Source of the DNA: Hyaloscypha bicolor E
Taxonomy: Eukaryota > Ascomycota > Leotiomycetes > Helotiales > Hyaloscyphaceae
Reading direction: 5' to 3'
NCBI RefSeq assembly: GCF_002865645.1
Contig: NW_020194558.1
Coordinates: forward strand, 682,001 to 746,000
Length of the DNA stretch: 64,000 bases
Each line of letters begins with the position of its first letter. Position 1 is the stretch's first letter. The position numbers and the translations under genes were made by a program. The notes below the pieces were generated by a model. It ran no database searches. It saw only the letters and a list, made by a program, of their open reading frames with translations, and had not been told where the DNA came from. This document shows, piece by piece, positions 25,001 through 39,358 of this stretch.

Positions 25001-28000
25001 TTAGAAAATATTAAATAAAATATCTAATAACTATTCTTCCGATAATACTTCTCTAGGTTATATTAGTCTATTAAATAAATACAGGTTTAAAAATCTGCCT
25101 GAAATAGCTATATTATTTAACTTATATAAATTTAATATAGGGAAATTAGTAAAATAATTCTATAAAAAAAAGCCTTTAAAAAATTATATAAAAAGTAATC
25201 TAATACTTTATTACTAGAAGCTATAATAAAAAAAAAGGTTTATAAAAATAATATAAATAAGAAATAAGAGGCATTTCATTCCTATATATTAATTATTAGT
25301 TATAAAAGTATTAGTTCGAGATCTGAAATATTTATTTATAAAAATTAGGTAAATATTTTCTTATATTAGACTTGCTATAATATTATATTTAGCTTAAAGT
25401 ATTTTAAGCTAATTCTAGTCTTTAGTACTACCTTTTATTCTTTTATTAGAAACTAATTATTTATATAATTATATTATTTATTTTATTATATCTAAATAAA
25501 AAGTCTAATATATATTTTACTAAAAAGCTATATTAAATTCTATAAGCCTTACCTAATCTTTTTCTTAGTTCCAGGAGCTAATTATAGTCCTATAATACTA
25601 TATGAATATTATTAAAGCCCTATATAAAAATAATAAAAATTAATATTATTTAAAATAAACTTTAATTATATTATTATAAGTATTTTATAAATTTGCTTTC
25701 TTTTCTTAATTATTTTTTAAATTTCAGAATATAATTTAGAAAATTAGTTTATTAGAGCCACGTTTAATTAATAAAGAAGATTATTTCCATAAATAGTAAT
25801 ATAGTAAGATAATTTACTTCTTATTACTAGTAGCTTTATATATATATTAGTATTTCTAATATCTAGTAAAAAAAGTATTAAAATATATTTTAATACAAAT
25901 TCCTAAAGTCCCTAGATAGAGAATCTTCTATCTTAATTAGGCCTGCAACTACTTTATAATTACGAGAAGAGATATATAATTAAGCTTAAAAGTTCTAGGA
26001 CTTATTACTAATCTAACTCTAGTTAATAGAATAATAATTTCTTGGGAAATACTAAATAAATAATTACTAAAGAATATAATTTATTACTTTAGATATTTAT
26101 CTAGGCTTAAAGAGGTAGTTCTAACTAACTAAATACGACTTTATTTAATTTACTAATAAATATTTTTAAAGAAAAATAAATATAAGGTATTTATAAATAA
26201 GTTAATACTAGTTTACTATATTTAGTAACTTTTCTATAATAAAAACAGGTATGTGAATATATCTAGTTATTAGTTTAATAGAGAAACTAATAATTAAATC
26301 TTATATTTATATATTTTAAACTATTTTTGGATAATATTTTAGCTACTTTATAAATATCTTTCTTTCCTTATTAATTTAAAATCTAATATTAAGCTTAAAT
26401 AGAAGTTAATTCCCTAATTTTCCGGCTATAAGTATAAAACTATTTGGAAATTATCTTATTTTCTTTTATTTCTAACTTAGAAGAATTCTCAGCCAGATAA
26501 GTAGTTTTTTAATAAAGAGCTTAATATAAATACAAATAACCAAATTTAAATCTTTTATATTTAACTTATTATTATATCTAAAGCTAATTATACTTTATGA
26601 AATTAGTAGGACTTAATATTTATCTATAAAAAAAAACCCCCCCAAAAAAAACTAAAGATTATTCTAATACTATTTTATAGTAAACTTTAATACTATATCT
26701 TTATTAAAAGACTATAGCTTTGCTTTACTTACTACTTTACTTATTAAACCCTAAAATATAATAATAGCTAATCTATTTATTAGACTCATATATAATTAGT
26801 CTAAACTTTTCCTTCTTTTAAAGACTAATATAAAAATTAGTAATATTATAATACTAGTATAAATAATAATACCTATAAACTACTTATTTATATCTTTTTT
26901 TTTATTCTAATAATTAACTCGAGTTCTTGAATCTTCGACTATATATTATATAATAAACTAATAGAAATTATAAAAGAAATACAGAAAAATATAGCTAATA
27001 AACAAATAGAGAGTTTTAAATAAAGACTTAAAACTAAAAGAATAAAATAAAAGAATATAGCTATTAAAAGAATTAAATATATTAGGCCCAGAATTAAATA
27101 ATCTCGAAAGGTTATAAATATAACTTTGGCTAAAATTCTCTCTAAAGGCTAAAAAGATTAGAATTTATTACTAAGGAAGCTTGTAATATTATTAGGTATA
27201 TTTTTAGGTATTATATTAGAAATATTAAATAGTAAGTTATTATATATTATATTATAAGCCTGAAATCCAATATAAAATTATTTAATATTAAATAAATAAT
27301 TTCTTAGAATTCATATTTCAATTCTATTAATATTAGAGGCAATAGCACCTATATTACTCTAAACCTTACTAGTAATAGCGGGAAAAGCTATTATTAGAGT
27401 ACTAATAGTATTCTAAGCTTTATTCTAGAATAGTTAAATAAGGTCGGGAATAGTATATAGCTTAATTAAAAGGTTTAGTAAATAAATATTAGTAAAAATA
27501 TTAGTAAAATTAAACTATATTAAAGAAAATATTAGCTAAAAAAAGAAAAAGAAAAAAAAGGAAAAAGATAAAATAGAATTTATATAATTAAAGTTATAAT
27601 ACCTACTTTTATAATTATCTTATTTTAGGCAAGTAAATTAATTACTAGTATTATATAATAAATAATAATAAATAAGAAAACTACTAAGGTCTCTATTTAT
27701 AGCTAGTTTCTACTTTTTAGTATTTTAAGAACTCTAATTTAAAATTAATTTAAGATTATATAAGCCCAAACTTAGATATAATAAGTATATATACTTGGAA
27801 ATAAATATAATTTAAAATAAAGTATTTTTAAATAAATTCGTTTAAAGCCAGAATTAGCTTTTATATAAAACTAAATATAATATATTTAGTATTTATATAA
27901 TTATAGAGCCTAATCTGGCTCTTAAGAATTCCCTTTTCCCTACTAGTACTTTTATTTCTAGAACTAATACTAGTAGGTTATATTTTGCCTAATAATTCTA

Positions 28001-29135
28001 TAGTAATATATTTCCTAGTTAATAAGTCTTTCTACTATTTATTTATAATAAATAGCAAGTGCTTTATAAGTGCAAATTAATAATACTATTTATATTATAT
28101 AAGAAAATATTAATAAAACATTAGAATAGAAAGAAAGTTTAGATTTATTATAAAGAAAATCTAATAGCCTTACTTTTTAATTAAATAGGCTTAGATATAA
28201 TACTAGAAAAATAGGCTAAAATACTATTAAAAGTCGAATATACTTAATTAGCTCTATTATTATTATATTACTTATAATAGTTATAATTCCTATACTAACT
28301 TTAATTTTATAATATAATAAATAATATAAGATAAAAAGAAAATTATTTGAAATTTAAAGAAATAAGTAAATAAGGCAATTATAATAGCTTTTAGATTATT
28401 TTAGTATTACTTTATTAACTAGAAATAATAAGAGATTACTTTAAATATTTAAAAGTACTATTTATATAACTCAGAAACCTAGTAAACCTATTCTTAAAAG
28501 CTATTTCTAAGCCTAATCTTTTATATAGCTTTTTTATTTAACTTAATCTTGGCTTTATTTACTATAGGCTATACTAACTTCTTATTATAACTCTATTTTT
28601 CTAATATTAATCTACTATACTTCAAGTTCTTAAAGCTATTAATAAATAGGCTACTAAAGATATTTTTGAAATAATAGAAACTAGTATCTAAAATACTATT
28701 ATTATTAAGTCTATAATTTTAAATTATAATATTATTATTATAGAAAATAATATAGGCGAAAATAATACCGAGCTTTTTTTTAAGAAAATATAGCTAGAGA
28801 ATAATAAAAAGAGGAAATATCTTTAGTATTTATAGTAATTTTATTATAGTAAATAATTTTAGAAATAAAATAAAACATTTCGAGATTACTAAAATAATAT
28901 TAGATACTAGTTAAAATTCTCGAGAAAGAAAGCTTATATATTAAAGAATTTATTATTAAGTAGAATTATTTTTACTTTAGTATAATAAGTTAGTTTATAT
29001 AAAAACCGAACTTTTCTAATTATATTAATAGTTTGAACTTTTAATATTCGAGTTTTATAACCTAAGAATAATAAAATTCTTATATATATTTTAGCTAATT
29101 ATTTTTATAAGTTTCATATATCCCTATTATATCTT
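22100..29135. other. AT-rich RIP-degraded sequence, mostly featureless
   Basis: Seven kilobases of very AT-rich sequence with RIP-like dinucleotide bias. Fragmentary frames can be read, for instance plus strand about 27090-27560 (ending in a K/R-rich tail) and about 28630-29020. I cannot identify any family. No transposon termini or RNA genes are evident. Confidence 0.35.
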
Positions 29136-29140
29136 AGTAC

Positions 29141-29203
29141 TATATCCTAGCTCTAAATCCTGGCTCTAAATTCTAATTCTATACTCTAGCTCTATATCTT
29201 AGT
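29141..29203 (-). repeat. 13-bp minisatellite, locus C (inverted)
   Basis: Four to five copies of CCTGGCTCTAAAT-type units, the reverse complement of the 13-bp unit at the other loci (AGGATTTAGAGCC on the minus strand). Confidence 0.75.
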
Positions 29204-31600
29204 AATTACTATATTAGTCTTACTATAATAGAGTTATAATTCTAAAATAGAAAGTATATTAGAATTATACTATTACTTAAGTACTAATAAATTTGCCCTT
29301 ATCTTTTTATTACTATTTTTATTCTTAGCCTCAAGTTACTAATTACTACTTAAAAGCCTTATTATTAATTAGGATATAGTATAAAAAACTTTATTTCAAA
29401 TTAATTTACTTTTAATTTTTTATAATATTTCTTTCTATTACTTATTTTGCGAGTTTATATTATTATTAATTTATTTATTTTAATATCTTATAAAAAATAT
29501 CTAAGTTTAGAAATACTTTCAAAACTTATAATATTCTTAATATAATTAATAATAATATTTTACTAGAGTATTCGGAAAATTATATAAAGTATATTACTAA
29601 TATTAATAAAAAATATTATATTTCTACTAGTAAATAATAATTAGTAAATATGAATTTTTATAATAGGAGCCTTTATAATTAAAGGCTTAATATAAGATAA
29701 AAATAATATTCTATATCTTAATTATTTAATTAAGATTTATTTATAGGTTTTTTATTAGCCTTTAGGGTTTTCTAGTTATATTATTAAAATAACTATATAT
29801 TTACTAATAATTAATACTTATTATTAGTTAAGACTTTAATTATTATATATTTTTGCCTTTTCTTTTTATAACTCTCATTTTTTAATTAAATAGTTATTAA
29901 TATTTATTTATAAATTATATTATATTTTAGTATATCTTTAATTACTTTTATTATTATTAAATACCCTATATACTAATAATATATAATATGAAATAGATAA
30001 TTTATTTATATTCTTATACTAGTAAGTAATAGTTTTATTATAAAAATATAGTACTTAATAATTATATAAGGATTTCTTTATAGCTTTGGCTTCTTAACTA
30101 TATATTACTTATTTCTTAATATATTAAATAAATAATTTATTTAATAATAAGAACTAGCTTATAATATTTTATAAGTTTTATTTAGTCTTTTTAATCCTAA
30201 CCAATTTTAGATACAGATTTGGTTCTAGTAGAATTTTTAGCCTTGGGCTATTATTTATAATTAAGAAATTACTTAAGTAATATAAATATACTATTACTAT
30301 TATATATATCTTATTTAAAAACTAAAGAGAAATATTAATAAGATTCTTAATTTAGTTTATACTTATTAGGCTAATACTTCTTTTCTTTTATAGTTATCTT
30401 ATATATTAGGCTAGTACTAATATCTAAAATAAACTCGATCTTATAATTTTTAGAAAGCTAAAGTTCTTTATAATTATATATTCGAACTTCTTTTAAAGGC
30501 TAGTATTTTTCTTATCTAGTATTTACTTATTATATAAGTTATATTACTATAATCTAGTACTTGAAATACTAATATTTTATAGCCTATATATCTGTAATTG
30601 GCCTCTTTTCTAACTAGAGAACTCTATTACTCTCTATTTTTAATATTTACCAAATAATTAAATAAATTAATATGGGTTTCCTTTTGAACTATTTTAAACT
30701 AATTATTTTTATAATTAGATTAATACTTTATTTCTCTATTATTATTCTTTTTACCTAGTATTCTAGTAAAAGTTTTATTTCTTTACTTATCTTTTATTTA
30801 TTATATAAACTTTTTACTAGTAGTTATAATATATTATATTACTATTTTATTATAGTATTAACTAAAAAGCTTATTATAGGGCTATAATTATATAGTATAT
30901 TCAAATTTTAGTAGGAAATAAGGAACCTTATTAGAGAACCTATAAGTAATATTCTAATAAGAAATATTTATATAATAGTAAAATATAGAAACCTTATTTT
31001 TTTTATTAGTATTATATTTTTAGTAAGCTCTCTTAGTAAAATAAGCTACTAGGGTTTTAGATAATATCTTAAGTTTCTGGATTATATACTCGAATAATAT
31101 TATAAGATTAGTTAGTAAACTAATAATATAATATATTTTAAACTAATATTGAGATTAGGCTCTAATTTAGGTAAATTAGCTAATAAAAAATACTAAAAAT
31201 TATAAAAATTATCTATTTTAACTAAAATAATAATATTAGTTCTATTTTTAAGAATATTCTAAATATATATTTAGAGTATTAGCTCTTTTAATTTTATATT
31301 AAATATATAGTAATTCTTTCTAATATACTTTATTACTATATATATAGTCTCTTATAACTTAGAAAAATTAAATATATAAGGTATTATTTACTATATATTA
31401 TATTTAAAAACTTTTAATTTTATAGCCTAATAATAAATTAGCCTAGTAAGAAAAGAAAAAGAAGAACTTAGGGCCTTATTTATTACTTAATAGTCTAATT
31501 TTGGTTTCTAAAATTATTTTATAGATATATTCTTACTAATATAGCTAAACCCCTTATAATATAGGCTATATTATCTTTATTAGTATACTATATTTCTAAT
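29204..31600. other. AT-rich RIP-degraded sequence
   Basis: No recognised gene. A minus-strand frame can be read through stops at roughly 30270-30500 but carries no motif I know. Composition is the same as the rest of the AT block. Confidence 0.35.
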
Positions 31601-34600
31601 TTCTTTTAAAATACTTATAATTATTTTTATTAATGCCTTTCTATTTTCTCTTATACTCGTTTTTTCTTTTCTTCTTATATTTGTTTTTCTCTTTTCTCCT
31701 ATACTTGCCTTTCTTATATCTTTCTTATTTATATACTAATATCTTTTAACTTATAAGTTATATTTTCTATTTCTTTAGATATTTTATATTTTAGTTCTTT
31801 TTTAAATTAACTAGCAAGAAATATACTAGTAAATACTTATTTAATAGGTATTTCTTATAGATCTATATTACTTTTTATATTATTTTAAGAATTAAATATT
31901 AGTATCTAGTTATAAGAATCCGGTTTTTGGCTACTTTCTATATTCTTTATCTAGAAATCTATAGACTTACTACCTAAAAAACTCTCGATATTAATCTATA
32001 TAAGCAGCCATTCGCGTCTTTTTACTAGGGAAACTATATCTAAAGCTTTTAGTATATGAGCCGCTTTGGGTTCTATTAATTATTATTTCTTATAAGGCTT
32101 TTTTCGAATATCTCTCTATTACTTTATACTATTATTTACTATTCGAGTTTCTAATACTTTAATTTATTCTTTAACTAGTATTATTACAGAATTATCTTAT
32201 ACTTACTACTATCTTTACTTTCTTTACTCTCTTGCTTATATACCTAAACCCTTTAGTATAGAAGGCATATATCTCTCTTTTCTAGATTTCCTCTATTTTA
32301 ATTTCTCTTTTTATAGGTTTATAAAATTCTTTGAAATTTTAGTACTATTTTATTTATTTACTATAGGTATTTCTTATATCTATCTAGCTATCTCCCAGAT
32401 ATCCTTTTCTTATATAATACTATCTCGTTTTATTTAGGTAACTTATTTATATATAGCTTTCTATTATATTTCTTATTTATATTCTTATAACTCAGGTTCT
32501 TATAGCTCAGGTACTACTAATTCTTATATAATTTGCCTCAGATTAGCTTAGGTAGCTTGTTTCTTTTATATAGCCTATATTTTAAAGGCTTTTTTTAATT
32601 TCTCTTATAAAACTTTCTATTATATAGTATTTTCTTATATATATTTTTCTTATACGGATTTTACTTATATGGCTTATATTTATAAAATTTGCTTCTTTTT
32701 AGTTTAGATAGCTTATTTCTTTTATATAGCCCGTATTTCTAAAGCTTTCTTTTATATTTCTCGTGAAATTTTCTTTTATATAATATTTTCTTATATAGAT
32801 TTTATTTATAAAGCTTATATTTATATAATCTATTATAATATAACCTTCTCTTATATAATTTAATCTTGCTTTACTTATTTTACTTATTTTATCTAGATAA
32901 TTTACTTCTCTAAACTCCTATCCTGCCTTGCCTATTTTTATATAGTTTGCTTCTATTTAGCTTTAGTAGTTTGTTCTCCTTATATATTCTTTACTTATAA
33001 AGCTTTCTTATATTTAGTTTTCTGTTATATAATCTTCTTTTATATAGTCTTCCCTCGAATAGCCTTTTCTTATATAGATTTTACTTATATAGCTTACTTA
33101 TATACTACTTACTCTTATATTATTTACTACTTATATCTTTTATACTTTTACTACTTATATATTACTTATTATTTATATTCTTATTACTTATATATTATTT
33201 ACTATTTATATTCTTACTATTTATATACTATTTATTCTTTATATTCTTATTTCTTATATACTATTTACTTTTTATATTCTTATTATTTATATATTATTTA
33301 CTATTTATACTTTTATTATTTATATACTACTTATTCTTTATATTCTTATTTTTTTATATATTACTTATTATTTATACTCTTGCTATTTATTTTCTTGCTT
33401 CTTATATACTATTTACTACTTATATACTATTTATTATTTATATTCTTACTATTTATATACTACTTTTTCTTTATATTTTTACTTCTTATATACTATTTAC
33501 TACTTATATATTACTTACTACTTATACTCTTATTACTTATATTCTTGCTTCTTATATATTACTTATTATTTATACTTTTACTATTTATATATTACTTATT
33601 TTTTATATTCTTACTTCTTATATATTACTTATTACTTATGCTTTTACTTCTTATATACTACTTATTACTTATATACTATTTGCTTTTTATATTCTTACTA
33701 CTTATATACTACTTGCTATTTGTATTCTTATTATTTATATATTACTTATTTTTATATAATTCGCTTCTATTTAGCTTAGATAGCTTATTTCTTATATATG
33801 GCCTTTATTTATAAAGCTTTCTCTTATATTACCTTTATTTATATAGCTTTTTACTCTTTTATAGCTTTTTATTATATAGTTTTCTCTTATATAAATTTTA
33901 TCCAAATAGCTTACTTTTATACTATTTATTAATATATAGTTTTCTTTTATATAATTCGACCTTATTTTACTTTAGTAATAGCTTATTTTACTATAACCTA
34001 ATCTTGGTCTTCTTTCCCTTCTTATCTTAATTACTTTTATTATTCTTATAAAAATAATTTCTTAAGATTAACCTATATTACTAGTCTTTCCTTTCTCGCT
34101 AAAATTAATATAGCTTGCTCTTATATAGCCTGCTCTACTCGGCTAGTTTAATATCTTTCTTATTCCTAATTAGAGATATTATATAAATTATTATTCTCAG
34201 GCTATTTTATAGCTTATTTTTATATTATTCGGTTTTACTTCTCTTGATTTATTTACTTTTATATAATTTAATTCTATTCTAATTCCTATATAACTTGGTT
34301 TTACTTTACTTTTGCCTATTCTTATATAATTTAGTCTTATTCTTGTTCTCGTATAATTTAGTCTTACTTTTTCTATATAGCTTATTCCTAAGCAAGTCGG
34401 TTTTTTTTAGCTTAAGTAACTATTTCTTAAGTAATCTAGTTTTACTTTACTTAGTCTTATACTACTTATTTATAAATAATTCGGTCTCGTTCTATTTTCT
34501 CCTATATAGATAGCCTTCTTTTGCTTTTATATAGCTTTCTCTTATATAGCTTTTATTTATAAAGCTTGCTTTTATATAATTTATTATATAATTTAGTCTT

Positions 34601-34860
34601 ACTTTATTTATTTATAAGTAATTTGGGTTTATTCTTATTCCTATATAATTTAGTTCTATTCTAATTCCTATATAACTTAGTTTTATTTTACTTTTACTTA
34701 TTCTATATAATTTAGTTCTACTTTTATATTTCTATAATTCGCTCCTATTCTAGTTCCTATATAATTCGGTCTTACTCTTATTTATAAGTAATATAGTCTC
34801 GCTCTATTTATTCTCGAATAATTTACTATTTCATTTCTAGTTATTTCTATATTATTCTAG
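31600..34860. repeat. Pyrimidine-skewed satellite region
   Basis: The plus strand is markedly C+T-rich for about 3.2 kb. A degenerate higher-order unit of about 160 bp, starting ATTTGCTTCT..TTTAGCTTAGATAGCTTATTTCTT and containing TTCTTATATAGATTTTACTTATATAGCTTA, recurs near 32531, 32694, 32945 and 33757. Further degenerate copies of short units (CTATATAATTTAG) continue to 34850. The long open frames here are a by-product of the periodicity. On the minus strand the pattern would read as K/R/Y/I-rich repeats, so an origin as a RIP-degraded repetitive gene or as a satellite is possible. Confidence 0.65.
33110..33760. repeat. 33-bp tandem array inside the satellite
   Basis: About 19 units of a 33-bp repeat of the form TTTATATTCTTACTATTTAT followed by ATACTATTTATTC, with occasional truncated units. 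Because 33 is a multiple of three, a frame stays open across the array (33380-33814) and gives an L/I/Y/F-rich product; this is almost certainly not a real protein. The array appears to be a local expansion between the third and fourth copies of the larger 160-bp unit. Confidence 0.8.
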
Positions 34861-37800
34861 GATTTGGGAGTTATATATGAGTTATACTTATAATAATATT
34901 ACTAGATAGCCTACTAAAATATATAAAATAAACTAATCTATAAATAAAAAAACAAAATATCTTATTAAATACTTCCTTATTAGTATTATATAATTTATTT
35001 AAGAAAAGTAATAGCTTATTCCGCTTTTAATTTTATTAAGTAATTTCTTATATTTTCTTAATAGTTTATTAGAAGTATTAGACTTAAAAATATCTCTTAT
35101 TTATTTTATTATTACAGGTTAGACTATATAAAATAATCTTATTATTTATTCTATATTATTTTTAAGAACTACTTTAGAGTAATAATAATAACTAGGTTTT
35201 CGAGCTTTTATAAGGTATTAAGAATAATCTCCTAGTTAGTAAACTATTATATTTATAGGCTTTAAATCTATTCGGAGTTAAATCCTAACTTATAAGCAAG
35301 AGTAGTATATTTATATAAGGCAGTCTTATTTATATAATTATTAGAATTTACTATTAAGTTCTTTTTTTTAGGTTTTAGTTATAGGAGTTCTTATATAATA
35401 CTCATTTATAGCTATTATTTAAAGAAGTCAAACTAATTTCTTTTAAGTATTATTCTAAATCCGAATATGAATTCTAATATAATTATATATTAATTAGGTC
35501 TCTAGTTTATATCTGTAAATATTTATATTAAGGTAAATAATATACTTTTCCCTAGTAGTATTTTAATTAGTTACTTAATATAGTTAGAAACTTATTATAG
35601 GTAATTGAGATCTTTAAAAAAGCTAGAAAGAAAGAAAATTAAATCGTTATAAGAAATATATAATACTTCTTATTATATGGCTTCCTGCTTCTATTTATTA
35701 AAAGTACTAAAAATGAGGCCCTCTTATATTTAGCTATATAACTCTATAGTATTAGTTTAGTAAGCTCTAGATATAGTATTTTCTAAAGCCTTTATATTAA
35801 CTTAATAGAGCTTTTATATCTTCTATTTATTATTTCTAAATATCTAATAATATTTTTTTTTATATTATTAAAGTAATAGAAGTATTACTATATTTATTAG
35901 TAAGTTAAGCTATTTAAATAGAGTCTTATATATCTCGGGAGTTTTTATACTAATTATTTTATATATTATACTAAGTCTTATATTTCTTTTAAGTATTAGA
36001 ATATTAAAAATTAGAAAGTTAAATATTTTTAGGAAAATGGAATTATAATAGAACTAGTTAAAATATACTCTTTTATATATAAACTCAATTAATAAATAAG
36101 CTAATTATAGACTTATAAGGCAGGAATTACTCTTTTCTTAGTATTCTTAGTATTTATATATCTTATAATAGAATTTATTATTATTAGACGCCTTTTTACT
36201 AGAGTATTTCTTAATAAATACTATTACTAATTCTGGAATAAGCTCTAATATAAATATAAAAATTAGTAAATTCTTTTATATAAAAAAAAGTTTCTTACCT
36301 GAAAAATATAAATTAATTATTTAATACTTATCTCCCAGAAAAAGGACCTTTACTATAGTAAGAACTCGGTCCTATTTAGTAAAATACTATAATTAGAACC
36401 CGGATAGAAAATTCAAATTCGGGTATTTGCTTTAGCCTATTACTAATAGCTTCTTAATAGAAGTTTTTAAAGCTTATATTATATAATTAAGCTTATTCTA
36501 ATTAATAACTATAATAATATAATTTCGGTTATTTAATTAATTATAATAACTCTTATTTCGGAATAATTTTCTAAGTCTTTTAATATTACTTTTATTTCTT
36601 AGTAATTTATCTCTATTCGGGTATTATAATATATTAAATCTAATACTAGTAGCTCTCTTATACTTAATACTCTTCTTTAATTCAAGTCTAAGTACTTGTT
36701 ATTAGAACTATCTATACTATATCTTAATATAATTTTAAGTAAATATTCTCCTAAAAAAATAAGTAACTTATAATCTTTTTAAAATTTCTTTCTTATTACT
36801 ATACCTAAGCTATATTATAAACCAGGTAATTCCAGGCTTAAAATAATTACCTAAAGAGCCTATTATGGCTCCTTTTAAGTTATGTATTTATTATTTTAAT
36901 ATTATTATAACTCAAATCTATTAATTATTCCAGACTTTTCTATACTATTTGATTTTAATAAAATTAGAGAACTTATTTTATTTACTAAAGCTATTTCCCT
37001 CCCGCAATTTAGGATATATAATAAAGACAAAAGGCATATATAGAATATATATTATTTCAAATTTTAGTAAAACCTATAAAGTCGAATTTCTAACTTCCTC
37101 TATAGGAATTATTTCTGGCTCTCGTATATTTCCTAGTTATATAAGCTTAAGCCTAATAGTATCTTCTTATATACCTATCTATTTTAATTCAGGAGCTATT
37201 TATTAATTCCGAAAAAGCTTCTTTTAGATCCTATACTATTATCTTTAGTTCAGATAATTATTTCCGACTTACTAGTAACTCTTTATATATTCTTCTCTTT
37301 CTTTTATATTTTAATTAAGCTTTCTTTCTTTTATTTACCTTTCTCTTTTCGCGTTTCAAGTATATAAACTATATTTAGCCTCTTATAGAGATTACTATAG
37401 AGATTACTAAAATATATATTATTATTATAGGTAGCTTCTTTATTTTACTTATTTTCTGGAATCTATATTACTATATACGGAAAGTTCTTATATATTTTTT
37501 AGTTTAGATATCTAAATACTTTATTTATTTATAATTCCTTAACTATTATTACTACCTAGAACCATAAACTCGAGCTAATATTATTTTACAGGTAATTTAT
37601 ATTATATTAAATAGTTATTATATTATTATTTATAAGCCAGAGTCTATTAGATAAATAAGTATAAGAGCTATAAATCTTTTACTAATTAACTTAATCCTGC
37701 TCTTTATAGGGCCTTATCTGAACTTTCTTATAAATCTCCTCGATATTTTACTTAGTATATTATAATAGCTTTACTAACTAGTAGTATTAATATTATTTAT

Positions 37801-39260
37801 TCTTTTATTAATTTATATTCTTATAATCTTTATTACTCGAACTTTTTTTTTTTTATATAATAAGTAACTAGTAGGGGCTTATAATAAGTAACTCGGTATT
37901 TCTATATATGTATTTATCTAATAATATATAGGAAAGGTTATCTCTGAGTATTTTTATTATTATATTTTATTTTCTATTTCAAAAAATTTCATATCTTCTA
38001 TTTTAAAAGTTTTTCTATAAAATCTTTCTCTATATATATCAGGAATTAGTAGTTCTTATAGTATTTGCCATATAGTAGTACTTGGTATTATAACTATTAT
38101 TTCCTTAACTACCTATATATATTTTAGTAGAAATATATCCCGTAATATTTATTAGATAATATCTAAATATAATATATTAAAACTCGGCTTTTAAATATGG
38201 TTTTACTTAAGCCTCTATTTACTTTACCTATAATATTATTCTAATATACTTGAAATTACCTCGAAAATTAAAGATTAATAAATAATATATTAGTTTATAG
38301 CTATAGAACCCCGTAGTTAGTTATTAGTTCTTTTTATAAATTCATTTCTTTATTATAGTATTATAGTTTAAAGAAGAATAGAAATACCTAGATCTCTTTA
38401 TATAATTATATAATAGCTTTACTCGAAAGCTCCTAGATTATATTAGGACTATAGATAATATATATAAGTTCTTTAGTAAGAAGAATATAAGTAAAGTATC
38501 TTTGTCTTATCTAGCTCTATTTACCGGCCCGTATAAAGCTAGAATATTAGTTAATAAATATAAGACTATTCTTATAATTACAAGTGGGTTTAGTATTATT
38601 ACCTAGCTTTCTTATCTAAAATAATTAATATATAAATATAATATTTATAAGACTTATACTTACTAAATTTATTTAGTTTAGTAATTAGAGACTATTAATA
38701 AATTAGAACTAAGTCGAATCCTATAATTAATAGCTAATAAATAACTAATAGACATTTTACTTATAATAGTAGTTTTATTTAATAATATATTAAAAGATAA
38801 TACTTTAGATAATAGCTATATAAGTACTTTTATAATTAAGTCTTATTATTTAGGTTCTAATCTAATCTAGATCCTAACTATTTTAATTTATATTAAATAT
38901 AAACTATTAAATAGAGAAGTATTTAGCTTTAGTAACCGGGCTATAATATATATAGATATAGTAAATCTAGAGCAGATTCTTAAAGACGAGGCTATAAGAA
39001 AATATATTAAAAAAATATAATAGAAGAAGGAAAATCAAGAGAAAGAAAAGTAAGAGAAGATAGTAAAATATAAGAATATACTAGTTATAAGTAAAAGTTC
39101 CTATATAATAAAATAATTATATTACTAATTAATTTTTAGTATTAGGTACTAACCGCTAATATAATTAACTATAAGAACTAGTATATAGGTATTTAGACAA
39201 GAAAGTTAATTTATTCGAGTTAGAATTCTAGCTAGTATAATTAATTTTATAATATAAGTA
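34861..39260. other. AT-rich RIP-degraded sequence with unidentified frames
   Basis: Plus-strand frames at about 35190-35370 and 38900-39240 read through RIP stops. The second ends in a charged E/K-rich helix just before a 13-bp minisatellite. An uninterrupted frame at 36949-37206 (85 codons) is hydrophobic and probably fortuitous. None is identified. Confidence 0.35.
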
Positions 39261-39265
39261 AAAAA

Positions 39266-39358
39266 AGAATATAAGAATATAGAATAAGAATTTAGAATAA
39301 GAATTCAGAGTAAGAATTTAGAGTAAAGATATAAAGCAAGGATTTAGAGATAGGATAT
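39266..39358 (+). repeat. 13-bp minisatellite, locus D
   Basis: Six to seven tandem copies of a 13-bp unit between AGAATTTAGAATA and AGGATTTAGAGAT, the same family as at 14533, 19966, 29141 and 42034. Confidence 0.75.

Noticed and set aside
33380..33814. 144-codon open frame, Leu/Ile/Tyr/Phe-rich
   Set aside because: It spans the 33-bp tandem array and is open only because the unit length is a multiple of three; no gene features.
35190..35370. Decayed frame resembling the helical N-terminus of fungal NLR-type proteins
   Set aside because: Only about 60 codons, and no nucleotide-binding P-loop could be found downstream.
36949..37206. 85-codon hydrophobic open frame
   Set aside because: Lies in RIP-degraded AT-rich DNA with no recognisable motif and no neighbouring exons; chance is the simplest explanation.
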